A stretch of 64,000 bases of DNA from Prauserella marina (GTDB lineage Bacteria > Actinomycetota > Actinomycetes > Mycobacteriales > Pseudonocardiaceae): contig NZ_CP016353.1 of assembly GCF_002240355.1 (NCBI RefSeq), positions 4,390,501-4,454,500 on the forward strand. Direction: 5' to 3'. Of this stretch, positions 15,296 to 23,843 are shown one piece after another (the first letter of the stretch is position 1; each line of letters begins with the position of its first letter). The position numbers were made by a program, and so were the translations under genes. The notes under the pieces are model-generated. The model had not been told where the DNA came from, made no database searches, and was given only the letters and a program-made list of their open reading frames with translations.

Positions 15296-15397
15296 ACACC
15301 AGCGTTCGCACCCCTGAGACCACTGTGGACAGAGTGTCCGCTCACGGAAACCGAAGGCCAGGAGGACGCCTCACCTGACGACGTCCCCTGGCGTCCG

Positions 15398-16414
15398 TCA
15401 GGGAAGCTGCGGGTCAACTCCGAAGTGCTCGGCCAGCGTGGTGATGGACGCGTGCGCGCCCTGGATGCTCACGGAGAGCACGAAGGGCTCGTCGTCGACG
15501 GCGAGGACATCACCGGAAAGCCTTCCCCACAGGGGATTCCCTTCGAAGTCGGCCCGCTGATCCTTACTCGCCTCGCCTTCCGCTCCCGGTGGCGTATAGG
15601 CGGAGACCATGATCAGCCTCGCGTCGGCGTTGAGGATCTGCTCTGACGACAGCGGAACGAAGATTTCCTCCTCGGTGTCCGGTGCGCCCTCAGGGCGGGG
15701 AATGCCCATGTCGGCCATGATCTCGCCGATGAAGGAGTTGCTGGAGTACAACCGGGCCGTGTCCTCGCCCGCGAACCGGACGAACGAATACGTGAGATCC
15801 GGTTGCTTGGCAAGGATTTCCTTGCCCACCGCGGCCGCGCGCTGGTGATAACTCTCGACAAGTTCCTCGGCCTTGTCCTTCTTGCCGAGCGCGTCGCCGA
15901 GCAGTACGACGTTTTCCTTCCACGTCGGGCCCGTGCTTTCGGAGAAGACCGTTGGCGCGAACCGGGAAAGCTGGTCGTAGAACGCCTCGTGCCGCACCTT
16001 CGCGGAGATGATGAGGTCGGCGTCGAGTTCGAGTACCTTTTCGAGGTCGGGTTCGGCGGTGGTGCCGACGTTGACCGAATCGGCAACCGCGCCGTCGATG
16101 TCGCCGAGATAGTCAGGGAAGGGATTGTCCGGATCAACGCGATACTGGGCGTAGCCGACGAGATCGGCTTCCAGCAGTAGCGCGGCATCGGCGAAGCTGG
16201 GATCCATCGCGACGACTCGCTGGGGCTTCGTCTCGATCGTCGTGGTTCCCATGGCGTGCTCGATGGTTTTCGGATAGCCCTCGCCGCCACCGCCCGCCGC
16301 GGCATCGGGTGTCGCTTCGTCCTGTCCGCCGCACGCGCCCAGAAGCAATGCCCCGCTTGCCATGATCGCAATGATCGACCGCCGACGTGCCGCTCGGCGA
16401 GATCCGGTTCTCAT
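15398..16414 (-). CDS. Iron-siderophore ABC transporter substrate-binding lipoprotein
   Basis: About 338 residues from the ATG at 16414 (MRTGSRRAARRRS), with AAGG seven bases upstream; an ATG-less extension to 16444 is less likely. A twin-basic start, hydrophobic helix and lipobox LLLGACGG give a lipoprotein signal. The mature part is a FecB/PeriBP fold: TIETKPQRVVAMDPSFADAALLLEADLVGYAQ, DLEKVLELDADLII and the long connecting helix typical of class III binding proteins. It binds ferric siderophores outside the membrane and delivers them to the FecCD permeases encoded divergently at 16536. An iron box lies in the shared promoter. Confidence 0.88.
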   Translation of the reverse strand: MRTGSRRAARRRSIIAIMASGALLLGACGGQDEATPDAAAGGGGEGYPKTIEHAMGTTTIETKPQRVVAMDPSFADAALLLEADLVGYAQYRVDPDNPFPDYLGDIDGAVADSVNVGTTAEPDLEKVLELDADLIISAKVRHEAFYDQLSRFAPTVFSESTGPTWKENVVLLGDALGKKDKAEELVESYHQRAAAVGKEILAKQPDLTYSFVRFAGEDTARLYSSNSFIGEIMADMGIPRPEGAPDTEEEIFVPLSSEQILNADARLIMVSAYTPPGAEGEASKDQRADFEGNPLWGRLSGDVLAVDDEPFVLSVSIQGAHASITTLAEHFGVDPQLP

Positions 16415-16457
16415 GTAGTTACCTTTCAGGTCACGGCGCCACAACCCGGCCAGCCGG

Positions 16458-16476
16458 TAAGGTTAGGCTTCCCAAT
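16458..16476. promoter_or_regulatory. IdeR/DmdR-type iron box
   Basis: The 19 bases at 16458-16476 agree at 14 of 19 positions with the IdeR/DmdR consensus TTAGGTTAGGCTAACCTAA, including the whole TTAGGCT core. The site is between the divergent binding protein (start 16414) and permease (16536), so both arms are probably repressed under iron sufficiency. Confidence 0.65.
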
Positions 16477-16535
16477 ATGGCCTTGACCCTAGCAACGAGA
16501 TCCGCCGGGACCAGTTCGCGCAGTGGAGAAAACAG

Positions 16536-17591
16536 GTGACGCTCGACACCGGGACAGGGCACGACCTCTCCGGCATCGGGAGCACGCGATCGGCGGTCGT
16601 CGGCCGCTCGCCATGGGTCACGGCCGGTATTCCGGCCGCCGCCGTGCTGGCCGCCGTCGTCGCGAGTATCTGCCTCGGCAGCAGTCCTTCGACATTGGCC
16701 GAGGTTTGGCACGCGATCGTCACGCCGACGGGAACCGACATGGATGTGACGATCCGCGAACTCAGGTGGCCTCGCACGCTCACCGGGATCGCGGCCGGAG
16801 CCTGCCTCGGCGTCGCCGGTCTGCTGACCCAGGGCCATACCCGCAACGCGGTGGCCGATCCGGGGCTGCTCGGCATCAATCAGGGCGCCGCGCTCGCGAT
16901 CGTCGCCGCGACGTTCACCTTCGGCGGGCTTTCGGTCTACACGCAAGCGACGCTGGCGTTCTTCGGCGCGCTACTCGCCAGCGTCGTGGTGTTCCTGATC
17001 GGCACCGCGGCCAGGCACGGCGCAACGCCCATCACGCTGGTGTTGTCAGGGGCGGCCGTCACGGCTCTGTGCGGCGGTGTGGTGACCGGATTGACGTTGC
17101 TGGACGAGGCTTCTCTCGACACCTTGCGTTTCTGGCAGGTGGGTTCGCTGGCCGCGCGGTCGAACGTCATCGACTCGCTGTGGCCGTTCGTGCTCGCGGG
17201 TTTGCTGCTCGCGGTACTGAACATCGGCGCGCTGAACACGCTCGCGCTCGGCGAGGACGTCGCCCGCTCGCTGGGCACCTCCGTGCTGGCCGCGAGGAGC
17301 ACGGGCATCGCGGCGATCACGCTGCTCGCCGGATGCGCGGTCACGATGGCGGGCCCGATCGCCTTCGCCGGGCTCGTGGTTCCGCATCTGGCAAGGGCCG
17401 TGGCGGGCGGCGACTATCGCCGTTCGCTACCGGCCGCCGCGGCCATCGGCGTCGGCCTCGTGCTCGTCGCCGACACCGCGGGCAGGCTCATCGCGAGGCC
17501 GGGCGAGTTGTCGGTGGGGGTGGTGCTCGCCGTGATCGGGGCGCCATTCTTCGTGCTTCTCGCACGACGGCGCCGGATGGTGACCGTATGA
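16536..17591 (+). CDS. FecCD-type iron-siderophore ABC permease 1
   Basis: 351 residues, GTG start with GGAG seven bases upstream. Typical BtuC/FecC permease: the N-terminal helix AAVLAAVVASICLG, the conserved RWPRTLTGIAAGACLGVAGLLTQG, then NAVADPGLLGINQGAALAIV and, near the end, GPIAFAGLVVPHLAR. About ten membrane helices. It pairs with the second permease and imports ferric siderophore across the cytoplasmic membrane. Its stop overlaps the start of permease 2 (ATGA), as expected for an obligate heterodimer. Confidence 0.9.
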   Translation: MTLDTGTGHDLSGIGSTRSAVVGRSPWVTAGIPAAAVLAAVVASICLGSSPSTLAEVWHAIVTPTGTDMDVTIRELRWPRTLTGIAAGACLGVAGLLTQGHTRNAVADPGLLGINQGAALAIVAATFTFGGLSVYTQATLAFFGALLASVVVFLIGTAARHGATPITLVLSGAAVTALCGGVVTGLTLLDEASLDTLRFWQVGSLAARSNVIDSLWPFVLAGLLLAVLNIGALNTLALGEDVARSLGTSVLAARSTGIAAITLLAGCAVTMAGPIAFAGLVVPHLARAVAGGDYRRSLPAAAAIGVGLVLVADTAGRLIARPGELSVGVVLAVIGAPFFVLLARRRRMVTV

Positions 17592-18670
17592 GCCCCGGCG
17601 CTGACACTCCCCTCGCACCCGCGCGCGTCCTGCGGGCCGGCCCGGTGTCGATAATGGTCAGACCTCGCGCGGTGGCGGTGGGAGTGTCGCTGGCGGTGCT
17701 GTGCCTGCTGGCCGCCGCCGTCCACCTTGCCAATGGGGGCACGGCGCTACCCGTCGACGCGGTCGCGCGCGCCTTGCTCGGCGACGACTCGAACCGGCTG
17801 GTGTATCTCGCGGTCACGGAACTGCGGGCACCGCGCACGCTGGCCGCGATCATCGCGGGTGCCTGCCTCGCCGCGGCGGGCGCGCTCACCCAGACCGTGG
17901 CGCGCAACCCGCTCGCCAGCCCGGACATCCTTGGCGTGACGGCCGGTTCCTCACTGGGCGCGGTATCGGTGGTCGTGCTCGCCGGAGGCGGCGCGGCTGG
18001 ACTCAGCGGCATGGCCGGCAACGTCAGCCTTCCGGTGGCGGCGTTCGCGGGTGGTGTCCTCGCCGGAGCACTCGTCTACCTGCTGGCACTGTCCCGGTCC
18101 ATCGACAGTTACCGGCTCGTGCTGGTGGGCCTCGGCATCAACGGGCTCGCGGTGAGCCTGACGACCTGGATGCTCACCCTCGGCGACGTGACCAACGCGG
18201 CCCAGGCCCTCACCTGGATGTCCGGTTCGCTCAACGGCAAGGATTGGCCGCTGGTCGAACCGATGGCCGTGCTGGGGGCGGTGTTGCTCGCCGCCGCGCT
18301 CGTGCTGGGACGGCGCTCGGCACTGCTCACCCTCGACGACGATGTGACGACCGGTCTCGGTGTCCGGGTCGGCCTGCTGCGGCTCGCGGCTTTCGGGCTG
18401 GCGGCGCTTCTCGCGTCGACGGGCGTGGTCGTCGCGGGTCCGCTGGTGTTCGTCGCGCTGGCCAGCCCGCAGATCGCGAGGCTGATCACCGGATCGGTCA
18501 CTCCCCCGATACTCCCGTCGGCGCTCGTGGGCATCGTGTTCGTCCTGATCGCCGACACGGTCGCGGCCAACGCGCTTCCGGTGTCGCTTCCGGCGGGCGT
18601 GGCCACCGCGGTACTGGGCGGGCCCTATCTCATCTTCCTTGTCCTGCGATACCAAAGGAGACTCGCGTGA
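17588..18670 (+). CDS. FecCD-type iron-siderophore ABC permease 2
   Basis: 360 residues from the ATG at 17588, overlapping the upstream stop by four bases. Family marks include ELRAPRTLAAIIAGACLAAAGALTQ, NPLASPDILGVTAGSSLGAV, GPLVFVALASPQIARL and the C-terminal GGPYLIFLVLRYQRRLA. The extra ~20-residue N-terminus before the first helix is usual for the second subunit. Forms the membrane channel with the preceding subunit. Its stop overlaps the ATPase start (GTGA). Confidence 0.9.
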   Translation: MSPGADTPLAPARVLRAGPVSIMVRPRAVAVGVSLAVLCLLAAAVHLANGGTALPVDAVARALLGDDSNRLVYLAVTELRAPRTLAAIIAGACLAAAGALTQTVARNPLASPDILGVTAGSSLGAVSVVVLAGGGAAGLSGMAGNVSLPVAAFAGGVLAGALVYLLALSRSIDSYRLVLVGLGINGLAVSLTTWMLTLGDVTNAAQALTWMSGSLNGKDWPLVEPMAVLGAVLLAAALVLGRRSALLTLDDDVTTGLGVRVGLLRLAAFGLAALLASTGVVVAGPLVFVALASPQIARLITGSVTPPILPSALVGIVFVLIADTVAANALPVSLPAGVATAVLGGPYLIFLVLRYQRRLA

Positions 18671-19467
18671 GCCGCAACGGCACGACACCGACACTGCGCG
18701 CGGACAACCTGACCCTCGGCTACGACGGCGCCGACATCATCACCGACCTGACCTTCACGGTGCCCGCCGGCCGCGTGACGTCGATCATCGGCCCCAACGG
18801 CTGCGGCAAGTCGACGTTGCTGCGCGGGCTGGGCCGGTTGCTCAGACCGCGTTCCGGCACGGTCGTTCTCGACGGCAAGCCGATCACCGCCCAGTCGACG
18901 AGGCAGGTGGCGCGCCGGATCGGCATCCTGCCCCAGTCTCCGGCTGCCCCTTCGGGACTCACCGTCGCCGATCTGGTTTCCAGGGGCCGCCATCCCCGGC
19001 AGCGCTGGTACGAACAATTCTCGATCCTCGACGAGAAAGCGCTCCGGCACGCGCTGGAAAGCACCGGCATGGCCGAATTGGCAGGTGCTCTGCTTGAGGA
19101 ATTGTCGGGAGGGCAACGGCAACGGGCCTGGATCGCGATGATTCTGGCGCAGGAGACCGACATTCTGTTGCTGGACGAGCCGACGACGTTCCTGGATCTC
19201 GCTCACCAAGTGGACCTGCTGGAACTCGTCGTACGCATGAATCGCGAGCACGACCGGACCATCGTCATGGTGTTGCACGACATTTCGCTTGCCGCCCGCT
19301 ACAGCGACCACCTCGTCGCGATGAAGGCCGGTGCCATCGTGACCCAAGGCGCCCCGGACCAGGTCGTGACGACCGACCTTTTGCACGATGTCTTCGGCCT
19401 GCGTGCCGATGTGGTGACCGAACCGGCCGAGGGCCGCCCTCATGTCATCCCACTGGGTTCTGGCTGA
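18667..19467 (+). CDS. Iron-siderophore ABC transporter ATP-binding protein
   Basis: 266 residues, GTG start coupled to permease 2. Walker A GPNGCGKSTLL, a Q-loop at GILPQSP, signature LSGGQRQRAWIAM, Walker B DILLLDEPTTFLD and the switch His in MVLHDI are all intact. FecE/FepC-class ATPase that powers siderophore import; completes the operon with the two permeases. The only missing piece of a full system is the siderophore synthesis or reductase genes, which are not in this window. Confidence 0.92.
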   Translation: MSRNGTTPTLRADNLTLGYDGADIITDLTFTVPAGRVTSIIGPNGCGKSTLLRGLGRLLRPRSGTVVLDGKPITAQSTRQVARRIGILPQSPAAPSGLTVADLVSRGRHPRQRWYEQFSILDEKALRHALESTGMAELAGALLEELSGGQRQRAWIAMILAQETDILLLDEPTTFLDLAHQVDLLELVVRMNREHDRTIVMVLHDISLAARYSDHLVAMKAGAIVTQGAPDQVVTTDLLHDVFGLRADVVTEPAEGRPHVIPLGSG

Positions 19468-19628
19468 GGCGGTCAGTCCACAGCGGACGACCAAAAGGGA
19501 ACGCAAGGGCGACTGTCTCTCCTTGCCGTATTCAACATATAGCGCACCGGGGGGCTTGCGGCAAGACCCGGTTGGTGCCGCAGAATCGCCGACCTGAACC
19601 GGAAGTCTACGGAAACGGGTGTTGCGAA

Positions 19629-20852
19629 GTGCGCGTGTTGTTGTCGACGTATGGGTCGCGAGGGGACGTCGAGCCATTGGTGGGGCTCGCGGTCCGGCTG
19701 CGGGAACTCGGTGCAAAGGTGCGCGTCTGCGCGCCGCCGGACGAGGATTTCGCGCGGCGGTTGGGAGACGTGGACGTATCGCTGGTGCCCGTCAGCCAGT
19801 CGGCGCGGGCGTGGGCGAAGGCTGCCCCACCCGCGTCCGGCCTGCCTCGCCACGCTGCCGAGGTGATCGCGGGGCAGTTCGAGGCGATCACCCCGGTCGC
19901 CGAGGGGTGCGACGTTCTCATGGCGACCGGAATGATGCCAGCCGCGGCCGGCGCGCTTTCGGTGGCCGAACTGCTGGGTATCCCTTCGGTGTCCGTGACC
20001 TTCCAGCAACTCACCCTGCCTGCGCCGCACCGCGAGCCGCTGGCCTATCCGGGGCGGCCGTTCCCTCCTGAGGTGACCGACAACCGGGTGCTGTGGGACC
20101 TGGACGCCCGCAACATCGACGCGCTGTTCGGTGAAGCGCTCAACACGAACAGGGCCGTGGCGGGCCTTCCCCTGGTGGACAACGTCCGCGACTACGTCGT
20201 CGGCGACCGGCCGTGGCTGGCGACCGATCCGGTACTGGATCCGTGGCGGGAGACGCCTGACCTGGACGTCGTTCAGACCGGCGCGTGGATCCTGCCGGAC
20301 GAACGCCCGCTCCCCTCCGATCTGGTGGCGTTCCTCGACGCGGGCGAGCCTCCGGTGTTCGTCAGCTTCGGCAGCATGCCGATGCACGCCTCGGGCGATG
20401 CCGCCGAGGTGGCCGTCGAGGCGGTCCGCGAGCAGGGCCGCCGCATCGTCATCGGGCGCGGCTGGGCCGACCTCACCCCGGTCGACGGCGACGACGACTG
20501 CTTCATCGTCGGCGAGGTCAACCATCAGGCGCTCTTCGCCAGGGTGGCCGCCGTCGTGCACCACGGCGGCGCGGGCACCACGACCACCGCCACCCACGCC
20601 GGTGCCCCCCAGGTGGTGGTTCCCCAGTTGGCTGACCAGCCTTACTGGGCCGGTCGCGTCGCCGAGCTCGGCATCGGCGTGGCGCACGACGGCCCCGTCC
20701 CTGCCCGCGAATCCCTTGCCGCCGCGCTCAAGACGGCCCTGAGCCCCGAGACCCGAGCCCGTGCGACCACCGTCGCCGCCACGATCCGTGACGACGGAGC
20801 GACGGTTGCCGCGAAGCTGCTGCTCGACGCGGCCGAGAACCACATTGGTTGA
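19629..20852 (+). CDS. GT1-family glycosyltransferase (vancomycin/macrolide Gtf-like)
   Basis: 407 residues from the GTG at 19629 (MRVLLSTYGSRGDVEPLVGL), which is exactly the usual start of this family. GT-B fold: the N-terminal acceptor domain begins with the STYGSRGDVEP motif. The C-terminal donor domain has PPVFVSFGSMP and the nucleotide-sugar motif HHGGAGTTTTATHAGAPQVVVP, as in GtfA-E and EryCIII-type enzymes, and DQPYWAGRVAELGIG. Transfers a sugar from an NDP-sugar to a lipid, glycopeptide or macrolide-like acceptor. No specialised-metabolite genes are adjacent, so it may act in self-resistance or glycolipid formation. Confidence 0.85.
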   Translation: MRVLLSTYGSRGDVEPLVGLAVRLRELGAKVRVCAPPDEDFARRLGDVDVSLVPVSQSARAWAKAAPPASGLPRHAAEVIAGQFEAITPVAEGCDVLMATGMMPAAAGALSVAELLGIPSVSVTFQQLTLPAPHREPLAYPGRPFPPEVTDNRVLWDLDARNIDALFGEALNTNRAVAGLPLVDNVRDYVVGDRPWLATDPVLDPWRETPDLDVVQTGAWILPDERPLPSDLVAFLDAGEPPVFVSFGSMPMHASGDAAEVAVEAVREQGRRIVIGRGWADLTPVDGDDDCFIVGEVNHQALFARVAAVVHHGGAGTTTTATHAGAPQVVVPQLADQPYWAGRVAELGIGVAHDGPVPARESLAAALKTALSPETRARATTVAATIRDDGATVAAKLLLDAAENHIG

Positions 20853-20984
20853 CGATTCTCGATGACGGCACCGAACTCGTGAAGCCGGAACACGATGACG
20901 GCTTCCGAGTTCGGCCTCGCGACAAGGGCGATTCCGCCGCGACGTCCGCTCACCGGAAACCTCCTCGATATCGAATGAAGGACG

Positions 20985-21001
20985 GTTCCGAGGGCTAGAA
21001 C
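20985..21001. promoter_or_regulatory. Weak GTTC-N9-GAAC palindrome upstream of the MHS transporter
   Basis: GTTCCGAGGGCTAGAAC agrees at 11 of 14 arm positions with the GTTCCGG-N3-CCGGAAC palindromes found in the catabolic cluster. It lies 92 bases upstream of the transporter start. Weak on its own. Confidence 0.3.
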
Positions 21002-21092
21002 GACTTGGTGCCCGCTGGGTGGGATCGTCCTAGGTTCCTCCGTTATCACCCACGGGGCGCAACGCTCGCCCCTGGATCGCGAGAGGTGCACG

Positions 21093-22436
21093 ATGTCGCA
21101 AGCATCTGAACAACCCAAGGGCATGGGGCGAGTGGTCGCGGCCTCGTTCATGGGAACAACGATCGAGTACTACGACTTCTTCATCTACGGGACAGCGGCC
21201 GCCCTCGTTTTTCCGCAGATCTTCTTTCCCGCGCTCGGGCCGGCGGCGGGGACCGCGGCATCGTTCGCCACCTTCGGGGTCGCGTTCCTCGCCCGCCCCC
21301 TCGGCGGCCTGGTCTTCGGGCAGATGGGCGACCGGATCGGACGCAAGACGACCCTGGTCACCACGATGCTCGTGATGGGCATCGCGACCGTGCTGATCGG
21401 TCTCCTGCCCTCCGGCGACACCATCGGCCTTTTCGCCCCCATCGCGCTGATCGTGCTGCGCTTCCTTCAGGGGCTCGCCGTCGGCGGTGAATGGAGCAGT
21501 GCCGCGCTCTTCGTCGTCGAACACGCGCCTCAGGGCAAGCGGGGCTGGTACTCACTCGCCCAGACGCTCGGGACCACCTTCGGCCTGCTGCTGGCCACGC
21601 TCACCTTCCTCATCACCGGGCTCACCATGTCCGACGCGTCGTTCCTCTCCTGGGGCTGGCGAGTGCCCTTCGTGCTGAGCGCGTTACTGGTCGCGGTCGG
21701 CCTATGGGTCCGGCTCGGCGTCACGGACACACCCGTCTTCAAGGACGCCATGGCCAAGGCCCGCGACGCCAAGGCAACCAAGGCCCCGGTCCGCGAACTG
21801 TTCGCCAAGCAGGGCCGCGAGGTTTTCCTCGCCTCGGGCTCCGTCCTCATGTGGCTGTCGTTCTTCTACATGGGCGCGGTCTACCTGACGAACTACGGCA
21901 CCGCCGTGCTGGGGCTTTCCAAGAACAGCATGCTCACCATCCAGTTCATCGCGATCGCCGGATGCATCGCGGGCCAGGTCATCGGCGCGCGCCTCTCGGA
22001 CAAGATCGGCCGCAGAAGGATCCTCATGCTCGGCAACGGATCCGCCGTCGTGTGGGCATTCGTGCTGTTCCCTCTGGTCGACTCCGCCGTGGTGTGGCTC
22101 GTCGGCGTCGCCCTGACGGTGACTCTCTTCGTCGTCGGGCTGTCGAACGGCTCGACGACGGTGTTCCTGCCCGAGACCTTCCGCACCTCCTACCGCAGCA
22201 CCGGCACCGGGGTGTCCTTCAACATCGGCAGCGTCGTCGCGGGAGCGATCCCGCCGATCATCGCGGCCCCGATTCTCGCCAGCCACGGGAGTATCGGGCT
22301 GTCGATCATGCTCGCCGTGCTCGCGGCCGTCGCACTCGTTTCCGTGATCTTCATGCGCGAGACGAGCAAGAATTCGCTGTACGAGGCGCACGACGAGGCC
22401 AAGGCACCGGCGGCGACGCCTCCCGTCACGAACTGA
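21093..22436 (+). CDS. MHS-family MFS transporter (aromatic acid / metabolite:H+ symporter)
   Basis: 447 residues, ATG with GAGAGG six bases upstream. The N-terminus SFMGTTIEYYDFFIYGTAAALVFP is the hallmark of the metabolite:H+ symporter family (ShiA, ProP, KgtP). The loop 2-3 motif GQMGDRIGRKTTL, its repeat ARLSDKIGRRRIL between helices 8 and 9, and the PETFRTSYRSTGTG segment complete the assignment. Twelve membrane helices. MHS members import shikimate, dicarboxylates or aromatic acids. Position beside the aromatic catabolic cluster and a weak copy of its palindrome suggest uptake of the pathway substrate (inference). Confidence 0.87.
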   Translation: MSQASEQPKGMGRVVAASFMGTTIEYYDFFIYGTAAALVFPQIFFPALGPAAGTAASFATFGVAFLARPLGGLVFGQMGDRIGRKTTLVTTMLVMGIATVLIGLLPSGDTIGLFAPIALIVLRFLQGLAVGGEWSSAALFVVEHAPQGKRGWYSLAQTLGTTFGLLLATLTFLITGLTMSDASFLSWGWRVPFVLSALLVAVGLWVRLGVTDTPVFKDAMAKARDAKATKAPVRELFAKQGREVFLASGSVLMWLSFFYMGAVYLTNYGTAVLGLSKNSMLTIQFIAIAGCIAGQVIGARLSDKIGRRRILMLGNGSAVVWAFVLFPLVDSAVVWLVGVALTVTLFVVGLSNGSTTVFLPETFRTSYRSTGTGVSFNIGSVVAGAIPPIIAAPILASHGSIGLSIMLAVLAAVALVSVIFMRETSKNSLYEAHDEAKAPAATPPVTN

Positions 22437-22447
22437 ACCGAACCGAC

Positions 22448-22495
22448 CGAGACGCCCTTGGTGGTGACCGTGTGGTCACCACCAAGGGCGTCTCG
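22448..22495. terminator. 22-bp perfect hairpin, bidirectional terminator
   Basis: Arms 22448-22469 and 22474-22495 pair perfectly around a GTGT loop. It separates the convergent transporter and flavin monooxygenase genes. Confidence 0.8.
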
Positions 22496-22500
22496 ATTCG

Positions 22501-23718
22501 TCAGAGGTCGCCGAGTCCGGGCGAGGCCCCGACCGTCTCCCACACGTTCATCGTCCCCAACAGCGAGGGGGTCGCCAGTGCGACCCCACTCAGCAAATAG
22601 CGGCGGGTCTTGTCGGGATCGGCCGCCACGGTTCTGAAAGTTTCGAGGCGCTCCCGCGTCGGCTCGAAAACCAGCCGCTTGCTGTCGCTCGAAATCGGGG
22701 TCGTGTAGTCCCAGAAGACTCGCCGCCGAGCCTCGGAGTACGCGTCGAGCAGAGCGTCGTCGCCACCGTCGCGCAGGATGGCGCCCAGCGCCTCGGTGAG
22801 CGTGAACGCGTCGAACATGCCACCGACGAGCCCGAAGCCGCGAGTCGGGTTGGTGACATGGGCGGCGTCACCGGCGAGCAGCACCCTGCCGACGCGATAG
22901 GTCTCGGCGGAGCGCTGGTGCATCCGGTAGTGCCGCCAGCGGAGGATCTCGTGCTCGAAGTCCGTCCCAGGCAGCACCGCCCGGAAGTAGTCCGCCATCC
23001 GCTTTTCGATGCCTTCCTCCGGCAGCTCAAGCGACTCGGCGAACGTGTGGCGCCACAACCCTTCGGTGGTGATCTGGTGCACGACCGCGCCGTATTCGGA
23101 GTCGATGAGATATCCCGAGACGAAGTGGTCCTCGTAGCGGCCACGGCAGTTGGTGGCGACGAAACGTTCGCCCCACGTCATGCCCTCGAAGCCGAGCCCA
23201 AGCCCGCTTCGCACGATGCTGCGGGCACCGTCGGCGCCGACGAGCCACCGCGCGCGCCATTCCCTCGTCCCCGAGCCGGTCTCGACCCGCACGGTGACGC
23301 CAGTGTCGTCCTGGTCGAAACCGGTGACGGCATGCCCCCACCTGATGTCGGCGCAGGCGTGCTTCGCGAGGTGCCGCATGACGACGCGGCCGAGCGCGTC
23401 CTGACCGAGAACGAGGCTGTATGGATGGCGAACGTCGTCCTTGAGCAGCCCGATGTCCATCGACAGTCGCTCGCCGGTGCGGAAGACCTGCGCGCTCCAG
23501 TCGTGCTTGAGATACCCGATCTCCATGGCGTCGGCGAGTACGCCGAGCCGTTCGAGACCGGCAAGCGCCGCCCAGTGGTAGGTCATGCCGCGGGGCTCGT
23601 CGAGGATGTCGCCAGCCGCGTCGAGCACGGTCACACCGATCCCCCGCTTGGCAAGACCGAGAGCGGCGATGAGCCCGACAGGCCCCGCTCCCACGATGAT
23701 CACTTCGTTGTCGATCAT
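22501..23718 (-). CDS. FAD-dependent aromatic hydroxylase (MhpA/PheA-like)
   Basis: 405 residues from the ATG at 23718 (MIDNEVIIVGAGPVGLIAAL), preceded by GAGAGGAAAAGCC. Group A flavoprotein monooxygenase: GxGxxG dinucleotide motif VGAGPVGL, DG motif VGADGARSIVR, and GD motif VLLAGDAAHVTNPTRGFGLVGG for FAD. These enzymes use NAD(P)H and O2 to hydroxylate phenolic rings, for example 3-(3-hydroxyphenyl)propionate hydroxylase. The protein is shorter than MhpA (~550) and lacks its thioredoxin-like tail, so the exact substrate is open. First gene of the left arm of the catabolic cluster; a variant of the cluster palindrome lies upstream at 23802-23818. Confidence 0.82.
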   Translation of the reverse strand: MIDNEVIIVGAGPVGLIAALGLAKRGIGVTVLDAAGDILDEPRGMTYHWAALAGLERLGVLADAMEIGYLKHDWSAQVFRTGERLSMDIGLLKDDVRHPYSLVLGQDALGRVVMRHLAKHACADIRWGHAVTGFDQDDTGVTVRVETGSGTREWRARWLVGADGARSIVRSGLGLGFEGMTWGERFVATNCRGRYEDHFVSGYLIDSEYGAVVHQITTEGLWRHTFAESLELPEEGIEKRMADYFRAVLPGTDFEHEILRWRHYRMHQRSAETYRVGRVLLAGDAAHVTNPTRGFGLVGGMFDAFTLTEALGAILRDGGDDALLDAYSEARRRVFWDYTTPISSDSKRLVFEPTRERLETFRTVAADPDKTRRYLLSGVALATPSLLGTMNVWETVGASPGLGDL

Positions 23719-23801
23719 GGCTTTTCCTCTCCTCGGCACGGCCGTTTGGTCAACGTGTTCGCCGCATCCTCACGGGCCCGCGCCCGATTTCCGCGCCGTC
23801 T

Positions 23802-23818
23802 TTTCCGTGCCCCGGAAC
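23802..23818. promoter_or_regulatory. Variant IclR-type palindrome
   Basis: TTTCCGTGCCCCGGAAC matches GTTCCGG-N3-CCGGAAC at 12 of 14 arm positions. It lies 84 bases upstream of the flavin hydroxylase start. Confidence 0.4.
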
Positions 23819-23843
23819 CGGACCGGCATCCTCGGCGACGCGG

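Noticed and set aside
15398-20852. Siderophore or glycopeptide biosynthetic gene cluster around the ABC operon and glycosyltransferase
   Set aside because: No NRPS, PKS or NIS synthetase gene in the window; the glycosyltransferase alone is not enough.
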